Of a stretch of DNA of 12,656 nt, positions 8,701-12,656 are shown in pieces (the first letter of the stretch is position 1; each line of letters begins with the position of its first letter). The stretch is from NCBI GenBank assembly GCA_026770585.1, contig MU646338.1:416475-429130 (forward strand), written 5' to 3'. The notes below the pieces were generated by a model. That model had not been told where the DNA came from, did not search any database, and saw nothing but the letters and a program-made list of their open reading frames with translations. A program made the translations under genes and the position numbers. The DNA is from Baffinella frigidus (Eukaryota; Cryptophyceae; Cryptomonadales; Baffinellaceae).

Positions 8701-10444
8701 CACTAAGGCCGATCTTCTTCCCACATGAGGCTACCCATGCGAACATAATAAGTGGACGTTGCAGGGTTTTGTTGGAAAGCCTGCACGGAAAGCCTGCAGG
8801 TACGTGACCAATTGCTGACGTTTGGCGTGTTTCCAGGGCAATAATCCAATAAATTACTTAGGAATCTGTTCACAAGAGTAGCCTCGTGTGGCCGGTTTCG
8901 ACTCGTCCAATCAGGTCCGCCCGCGGATTGTTTTTGGTAAGGTCGATTCCAGAAGTTGACGGCCCAGCCCTGCTTTATCTCGGTTGGTATTCTAAGTCAC
9001 GGTCCATCTAAGCAGCAGCTGGTGTTCCCCGCATGGCCGAGGAAAGCTTGTCACACGCCTTCCTCTGCCAACCCTTAAACCTGAAGGGGCAGCAACCCCC
9101 TAGCCGCGAACATGCGAGCATCATGGGGCCTCTCCAGGTGCCGAGAGAAAACGCGGGGGGAGGGGTTAGGGGTTGGGGGTTAGGGTTGGTTGTGGAAATG
9201 CGCACGCTGGGGCTGACGTCCGCGTGTCGGACACGTTTCCGCGCCCGCGACACGGTGCCGTACACACTGACTAGCGCTGCATCCGTTAATCTGGTCTTCT
9301 CGTTACTTGAAGATGCTCTTTGTGCTGGAGCGTTTGTACGAAGCCCGGATCAAAATGAATTTAATGAGCAGCCCCGATTAACTGAGGCAAAGCTAGACTT
9401 CCCCGTCCGGGAAAGAAAGTCTCACGATTGTGGATGGTGGCGGCGCAGGTGTTCAGCATGTTCAAGACGCTGGGCTTCCCCTCGCGGCAGCAGCTCTCGT
9501 ACCTCGCCGACGACTACGACCAGCTTCAAGTCCCCAAGATCAACACCAGGTTCAACACCAGGGTTCAGGGTTTCAGATCCAGGGTTTTAGGTCCAGGGTT
9601 CAGGGTTCAGGGTTCAGAGTTCAGGGTTTCGGGTTCAGGGTTCAGGGTTCAGGGTCATGAGAAAACTCATAGATGTAAGGGTACTTTGGAGATGACTACG
9701 ACCAGCTTCAAGTCCCAAAGATCCACACCAGGTCCCACCAGGGTCCAGGTTTTCGGGTTCAGGGTGCAGGGTTTAGGGTCGTGCGAAAACTCATAGATTT
9801 GAGCGTACCTCGGTGACGACGACGACCAGCTTCAAGTCCCGAAGACCACCACCAGGTCCCAACAGGGTTCAGGTTTTCGGGGTTTAGGGTTTAGGGTTCA
9901 GGGTCACGAGAAAACTCGGATTTGAGGGTACCTCGGTGACGACGACGCCCAGCTTCAAGTCCCCTAGATCAACACCAGGTTCAACACCAGGGTTCAGGGG
10001 TTCAGCTTCAGGGTTTCGGTTTCAGCTTTTCGGGGTTTCGGGTTCAGGGTTCAGGGTCATGAGAAAACTCACAGATTTGAGGGTACTTTGGAGATGACTT
10101 CGAACAGCTTCAGCTCCCCAAGATCAACGTCAGGTTCATACTCCAGAATCTGAGACCCGGTCACCCTGCATCCTCAACCATATACCCTGTGGAAAACACT
10201 TATACATTTGAGTGTTCGTAACTATGGCCCCGTCACACCCGTCTAGAAGTCAAAACAATGGAAACCACCTATATATATCGTGCGTGCCAGCGGAAACCGA
10301 CTCGCGTAAGCGCCACACGCGATAATCGCGCGCGGTTTCGCGTCCTTCCCAATGCAAGCGCGTCGCTTTACACGGGGCGCGCGCAGGTGCTCTCTATCTC
10401 GCTCCCTCCCTCCCTCTCTCTTTCTCTCTCGCTCTAGCTATATC

Positions 10445-10497
<53 letters not shown>

Positions 10498-10719
10498 TCC
10501 TCTCTCTCCCTCTCTCGGACCATACCGGTATCAATCAAGTATTTCTCTCTGCGCAGGTGCACGCTAGCGGACAAGCTGCCGGGGCTGAAGCAGGAGGGAC
10601 TCGACCTCCTCTCCCTCCTCCTCGAGTGGAGCCCCTCTGAACGTAACGCCCTCCCCCCCCCAGCCTCCAACTAGGGTTTACAATTTGCAGTGTACGGTCT
10701 ACGGTTGAGGGTTGAAGGT

Positions 10720-10765
<46 letters not shown>

Positions 10766-12626
10766 GGTCCTCGAGTTGAGCCCCTCCGAACGTGAGAGCC
10801 GCCCCTTCCCAGTCCACAACTGTTAGACACACCCGGGTGAGTGTTTGACACACCCGGGCGAGTGTTAGACACCCCCCCCTCCCAGCGCCCGACGCGCCCC
10901 CAACGCCTTCCCTCGTTGTCCCGTTTGGTGATGGCACGGGTTTGAAAAAACGGCGGATCCTCTCTAATGAACAGAAATCAGAAACCGACGCGCATCAGCC
11001 CATCGAGCACGCCGAGGCTGCTTCCAATCGCGCGCACCACTAATCCCCCGAGAGCAGGCGAACCAAAACCGTCAACGCCAAACCCTGAACCGCCCTGAAC
11101 CGAACCTTTCCCTGCAGGGATCGGCGCCGCATCCGCGCTGCAGTGCGCGTACCTAGCGGGGGCGCGCGCCCGCCCGAGGAGGGAGGGCCGCGCCCGCATC
11201 GCCACCTTCCTCGCGGCCAGGTGGCCCCCGTATGGATATGCATTTTAGTCGCCCTTGCGTACTAGAGTGTACGCTCTGCCTCTGGGGAGGTCACAGGAGA
11301 GAAGATAATCTCGAGGGACCTACCCGTGCGCTGCACGCCCTGCTTTCAAGGGCCGATTAATGACTCGGATGAGCCTCACCAGTGACCAGATCTAGGTCAT
11401 GAGAGTATCGTATATGGGTCTTCTACGTATACACGTATATAAGCCATGCAGTTGACCTCCTCCTCACCTCCTCCGGCGCAAACTTAACTCTGCAGGCGCC
11501 CTAGCGCTGTCTCAGTCTATTCGGGCTCACCAATTTGGCGAGCCCGGGCTCTTTTTCGCTCCAAAGTTGACAGATTCGCACCGCACACCCAGCCTGTCAA
11601 CTTGAGAATAGTCCGAAACTCAACCCGAGTGCGGCAGAGCTAGAATTCGCACGCCCACGTTTGCGAACGCGCTTTACTATTTTTTTCTAACGAGGACGTG
11701 TTTTGCGGCAGGGCCGCGGACATCTCGGCGCTCTCGGCGCTCTCGCTCATCTCGCGGCAGGTGACCACCCTCCAAACTCGATCAAACCGACGCTAGAGCA
11801 TATGCCTTTTCCTGGCGAAAGCCTCGAATTCGACGCTCTGGCCGAAGAAAACGGCCAAACGTCGAGGCTCGATTTGATGAACTTTGGCGGCAGGTCTCCC
11901 CCGCGGGCGACCTCGCACAGTCGCAGGCCTCGGATGATGGTGACGGTCAGGTGCGCCTTCCCCCAGTCAGGGTGCTGGGTGCAGGGTGCAGGGTGCAGGG
12001 TGCAGGGTGCAGGGTGCAGGGTGCAGGGTGCAGGGTGCAGGGTGCAGGGTGCAGGGTGCAGGGTGCAGGGTTCAGGGTGTAGGGTGCAGGGTGCAGGGTG
12101 CAGGGTGCAAGGTGCAGGATTCAGGATCCAGGATTCAGGATTCAGGGTTCAGCAGACCGATCCCTTTGGGCCTAGAGGGGTCATGTGTAGGTTTTGGGTA
12201 ACCTCTCACACGCCTCCCACACTCCTCCCTAACCTCCCAAACTCGTCCCTGGACCCTAATCTTCCACACGTCACCTCCCACACGCGGTGCAGATTCTTGG
12301 CTCTTCAGGAGCCTGGGAACCTTGAACCCTGAACTCCTGGGATCCCTGAACCCTGAACCTGAACCCTGTTTCCTGAACCCTGTTTCCTGAACCCAGAACC
12401 CTGAACCCAGAACCCGGAACCCGGAACCCTCAACCCTGATCCCTCAACCCTCAACACTCAACCCTAAATCCTACCCCTCCCAAACGCGGCGCAGATTCTG
12501 GAATCCCCAGGAGGCGCCAGCGGGGAGGGCCACCTCTGGCGCCTCTCCCTCTCGCCGTCTGCCGACGCGCCCCTCCACGCCACACGCCACGACGGTGGCC
12601 ACGACGGTGTCGTGCTGCGAGGAGAG
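5635..12626 (+). CDS. CMGC-like pseudokinase gene, ten exons, both ends incomplete
   Basis: Ten exons joined in phase give about 290 residues. In order: helix E (VPESVAQAVLVELLEAVAQLH); the catalytic-loop equivalent RHRCLRPWTVAF; strand CASGRVELL followed by GGA at the DFG position; a 23-residue activation segment ending DRWYWTPERLMG; helix F DMWAVGCIFAELLLGAPIFF; helix G region VFSMFKTLGFPS; then LDLLSLLLEWSPSERIGAASAL and an Arg/Ala-rich C-terminal extension. The W-Y-x-x-P-E, D-M-W-A-V-G-C-I-F-A-E-L and S-P-S-E-R-I-x-A-x-x-A-L patterns are those of CDK/MAPK-type kinases. HRD Asp is Cys, the loop Asn is Thr, and DFG is GGA, so catalysis is unlikely; it may act as a scaffold or allosteric partner. 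The N-lobe is not securely found. I do not recognise the specific orthologue. Confidence 0.8.
5904..6009 (+). CDS. pseudokinase exon, degenerate catalytic loop and DFG
   Basis: Starts after CTCGCAG. Encodes RHRCLRPWTVAF then CASGRVELLGGALSMEGS and ends THSDS at donor GTGCGA. Aligned to H-R-D-L-K-P-x-N-(I/V), the Asp is Cys, Lys is Arg and Asn is Thr. The S-G-R-V-E-L-L strand is followed by G-G-A where D-F-G is expected. Spacing from L-H to the loop, and from loop to GGA, is canonical, so the alignment is not forced. Ends phase 0. Confidence 0.72.
6010..6388 (+). repeat. kinase intron with CCCTAAA/CCCCAAA array
   Basis: GC-rich unremarkable sequence to about 6221, then a heptamer array 6222-6350: CCCTGAA/CCCTAAA units and about ten CCCCAAA units, just upstream of the activation-segment exon. 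Confidence 0.8.
6389..6460 (+). CDS. pseudokinase exon, activation segment end
   Basis: Exactly 24 codons, phase 0 to phase 0, from acceptor CCTGCAG to donor CAG|GTCGCA. Encodes IVGSDRWYWTPERLMG then FERDGMEQ. This matches the V-V-T-R-W-Y-R-A-P-E-L-L-L-G segment of CMGC kinases, with the Arg of R-A-P-E replaced by Trp and Ala by Thr. With this acceptor the stretch from the DFG position to PE is close to the CDK2 length. The frame stays open upstream to 6355, so an earlier acceptor is possible. Confidence 0.8.
6461..7140 (+). repeat. kinase intron 5' part with donor-edge echo
   Basis: GGGGATGCTCCGTTGATG occurs at 6473, in degenerate form at 6653, and at 6767. The third copy is preceded by GGAGCAG|GTGAGAACA, an echo of the exon end GGAGCAG|GTCGCAACA. 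The rest shows no coding signal. Confidence 0.6.
7141..8279 (+). repeat. tandem units with repeated echoes of helix-F exon start
   Basis: Three units (starting about 7141, 7640 and 8085), each with a TTTAGGG-type array followed by GGGGGCAGGACATG. The acceptor plus exon start, GCAGGACATGTGGGC, recurs at 7217 (as GACATGCGGGC), 7390, 7477, 7717, 7920 and 8160 before the true exon at 8280; weaker forms at 7601, 7795 and 8042. The 7217 copy extends over most of the exon but carries an in-frame TGA after D-M-R-A-V-E. Confidence 0.88.
8280..8360 (+). CDS. pseudokinase exon, helix F (DMWAVGCIFAELL)
   Basis: Exactly 27 codons from acceptor CCCACAG to donor CAG|GTACCA, phase 0 to 0. Encodes DMWAVGCIFAELLLGAPIFF then GFDSSNQ, a textbook subdomain IX: the invariant Asp, Trp, and G-C-I-F-A-E-L of CDK/MAPK-type kinases. 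Strongest single piece of evidence for the kinase fold. Both edges have multiple partial copies in the flanking introns. Confidence 0.9.
8361..8915 (+). repeat. echoes of helix-F exon end
   Basis: Downstream of the true donor, copies of the exon end TTCTTCGGCTTCGACTCCTC..CAATCAG|GT occur at 8604-8636 (CGAATCAG|GTAC) and 8891-8914 (CCAATCAG|GTCC), with a fragment at 8707-8722. A 31-bp doublet of TTTGAATAACCCATAAG sits at 8533-8580. Confidence 0.78.
8916..9448 (+). other. remaining kinase intron before helix-G exon
   Basis: Contains a short GGGGTTAGGGGTTGGGGGTT stretch at about 9163-9186 and the TIR element. TCCATCTAA recurs at 8403 and 9003, a remnant of tandem duplication. Longer open frames here have no family motif. 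Confidence 0.5.
9271..9396. mobile_element. short TIR element, copy in kinase intron
   Basis: 126 bp from CTAGCGCTGCATCCGTTAAT to CCGATTAACTGAGGCAAAGC TAG; ends are inverted repeats and match the other CTAGC-TIR copies. No coding capacity. Confidence 0.6.
9449..9549 (+). CDS. pseudokinase exon, helix F-G linker and helix G
   Basis: From acceptor GGCGCAG to donor CACCAG|GTTCAA. Encodes VFSMFKTLGFPSRQQLSYLA then DDYDQLQVPKINT plus AG. This matches the Q-L-x-x-I-F-x-x-L-G-T-P-S segment of CMGC kinases; preceded by S-S-N-Q from the previous exon it restores the usual Q-(L/V)-F continuity. Phase 2 end joins the next exon's G to make Arg. Confidence 0.82.
9550..10160 (+). repeat. four echoes of helix-G exon end with TTCAGGG arrays
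   Basis: The exon end GACCAGCTTCAAGTCCCCAA..ACACCAG|GT recurs at about 9693, 9818, 9940 and 10095, spaced 125-190 bp. Each copy is followed by GGGTTCA heptamers and ATGAGAAAACTCA..GATTTGAGGGTAC. The true exon is the leftmost copy. Confidence 0.88.
10395..10550 (+). repeat. CT-rich microsatellite before helix-H exon
   Basis: Long (CT)n/(CCCT)n tract, which could serve as the polypyrimidine tract of the acceptor at 10556. GCGCAGGTGC occurs on both sides of it (10381 and 10551), so the acceptor edge itself is duplicated. Confidence 0.85.
10557..10642 (+). CDS. pseudokinase exon, helix H (LDLLSLLLEWSPSE)
   Basis: From acceptor CTGCGCAG, behind a long CT-rich tract, to donor GAAC|GTAACG. Encodes CTLADKLPGLKQEG then LDLLSLLLEWSPSE, the A-x-D-L-L-x-x-L-L-x-(Y/F)-x-P-x-x-R pattern of helix H. 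Phase 1 at the end; with the next exon it restores the invariant Arg in S-P-S-E-R-I. Confidence 0.85.
10672..10769 (+). repeat. TTGAGGG heptamer array
   Basis: About nine GGGTTGA units, a TTTAGGG variant, between the true helix-H exon end and its echo. Confidence 0.85.
10768..10816 (+). repeat. echo of helix-H exon end
   Basis: CCTCGAGTTGAGCCCCTCCG AACGTGA mirrors the true CCTCGAGTGGAGCCCCTCTG AACGTAA, 150 bp downstream, including the GT and the following C-rich stretch; the copy has a TGA (gagTTGAGC region read in frame as codon change) and lacks the exon body. Confidence 0.75.
10820..10875 (+). repeat. three short tandem units (GTTTGACACACCCGGG type)
   Basis: TTAGACACACCCGGGTGAGT, then TTTGACACACCCGGGCGAGT, then TTAGACACCCCC: a ~22-bp repeat in the kinase intron. 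Confidence 0.7.
11118..11220 (+). CDS. pseudokinase exon, end of C-lobe and basic linker
   Basis: From acceptor CCTGCAG to donor CCAG|GTGGCC. Its first GG completes Arg; then IGAASALQCAYLA, matching the R-I-T-A-x-x-A-L-x-H-P-Y-L end of the kinase domain (His-Pro replaced by Cys-Ala). A basic stretch GARARPRREGRARIATFLAA follows, outside the conserved fold. Confidence 0.78.
11221..11711 (+). other. kinase intron after the C-lobe exon
   Basis: No coding signal. Contains the inverted TIR copy and a short AT-rich stretch with TACGTATACACGTATATA near 11425. Confidence 0.5.
11501..11643 (-). mobile_element. short TIR element, inverted copy
   Basis: 143 bp from CTAGCGCTGTCTCAGTCTAT to CCGAGTGCGGCAGAGCTAG. 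It is the reverse complement of the 64-201 and 3604-3741 copies (TTGAGAATAGTC, CTCTTTTTCGCTCC). Confidence 0.65.
11712..11760 (+). CDS. pseudokinase C-terminal extension exon
   Basis: Sixteen codons plus one base from acceptor GCGGCAG to donor CGGCAG|GTGACC. The first G completes Arg with AG of the previous exon; encodes AADISALSALSLISRQ, a helical Ala/Ser/Leu stretch. Supported by matched phase on both sides and GC-rich exon-like composition, but there is no family motif here. Confidence 0.55.
11927..11950 (+). CDS. 24-nt microexon (ASDDGDGQ)
   Basis: Acceptor GTCGCAG and donor GTCAG|GTGCGC enclose eight in-phase codons, ASDDGDGQ. A second acceptor six bases upstream (CGCACAG) would add Ser-Gln in the same phase. 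It fits the phase of both neighbours; it could also be skipped without frame change. Confidence 0.4.
11968..12152 (+). repeat. TGCAGGG heptamer array
   Basis: About twenty near-perfect GGGTGCA units followed by TTCAGGA/TCCAGGA variants. The long open frame with CRVQGAG repeats here is produced by the array, not a gene. Confidence 0.9.
12284..12312 (+). repeat. echo of the last exon start
   Basis: ACGCGGTGCAG|ATTCTTGGCTCTTCAGGAG parallels the true ACGCGGCGCAG|ATTCTGGAATCCCCAGGAG at 12484, about 205 bp upstream. Confidence 0.75.
12318..12475 (+). repeat. CCCTGAA/CCCTCAA heptamer array
   Basis: CCCTGAACCCTGAACC, CCCTGTTTCCTGAA, CCCGGAA and CCCTCAA units, in the opposite orientation to the TGCAGGG array 200 bp earlier. 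Confidence 0.85.
12495..12626 (+). CDS. pseudokinase C-terminal extension exon, gene runs off right edge
   Basis: Exactly 44 codons, phase 0 to 0, from acceptor GGCGCAG to donor GAG|GTGAGG (a strong donor). Encodes ILESPGGASGEGHLWRLSLS and a His/Asp/Gly-rich end with two HDG motifs, finishing VVLRGE. No recognised domain. Partial copy of its left edge lies at 12287-12310. Confidence 0.55.
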
Positions 12627-12656
12627 GTGAGGAGAGAGAGGGAGGGAGGGAGGGAG
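12627..12656 (+). repeat. GA-rich tract after the last donor
   Basis: GTGAGGAGAGAGAGGGAGGG and on to the window end; start of the next kinase intron. Confidence 0.7.

Noticed and set aside
9033-9590. 185-residue plus-strand open frame
   Set aside because: Runs through the TIR element and a heptamer array and reads the helix-G exon in the wrong frame.
10434-10670. Minus-strand frame rich in Glu-Arg repeats
   Set aside because: Translation of the CT microsatellite.
11703-12332. 209-residue open frame with repeated CRVQGAG
   Set aside because: Seven-base repeat without stops gives a long frame; it is out of frame with the phase-matched exons at 11712 and contains only repeat-derived protein.

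Overview
This window reads as nuclear DNA of a flagellated unicellular eukaryote, most likely an alga. It holds short GC-rich exons, long introns, plant/algal-type telomere-like heptamers (TTTAGGG and variants) scattered through the introns, and a gene for a ciliary radial-spoke protein. I cannot place it more precisely (prasinophyte, haptophyte and dinoflagellate are all possible). There are no prokaryotic operons, rRNA, tRNA or CRISPR. Most long open frames are accidents of GC-rich or heptamer-repeat DNA. The real genes are split into small exons, which I recovered by matching protein-family motifs to phase-consistent splice sites.

Left half (1-4914, minus strand): a four-exon, 3'-incomplete gene for a RIIa-domain protein of the ROPN1L/RSP11 type. 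Exon 1 is 4914-4880, exon 2 4662-4532, exon 3 3246-3128 and exon 4 962-789; the gene continues off the left edge. All phases join cleanly, using one GC donor. Its introns carry a 20/22-bp minisatellite, ~259-bp tandem units, telomere-like arrays and short inverted-repeat elements.

Middle (4915-5634): a divergent, mostly non-coding stretch between two head-to-head genes, with weak candidates for the first kinase exons.

Right half (5635-12626, plus strand): ten phase-consistent exons of a protein-kinase-fold gene of CMGC (CDK/MAPK-like) flavour, running from helix E through the C-lobe and into a C-terminal extension that leaves the right edge. The catalytic loop reads HRC rather than HRD, the following Asn is Thr, and the DFG position reads GGA, so it looks like a pseudokinase.

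The most unusual feature joins both halves. At least nine of the intron edges have one to six extra partial copies of the adjoining exon edge, splice site included, lying inside the intron ('junction echoes'). Donor-side echoes lie downstream of the true donor and acceptor-side echoes upstream of the true acceptor, often in tandem units that also contain telomere-like heptamers. This looks like intron growth by repeated tandem duplication across exon-intron junctions. A family of ~125-160-bp elements with CTAGC-type terminal inverted repeats is also scattered through the introns.
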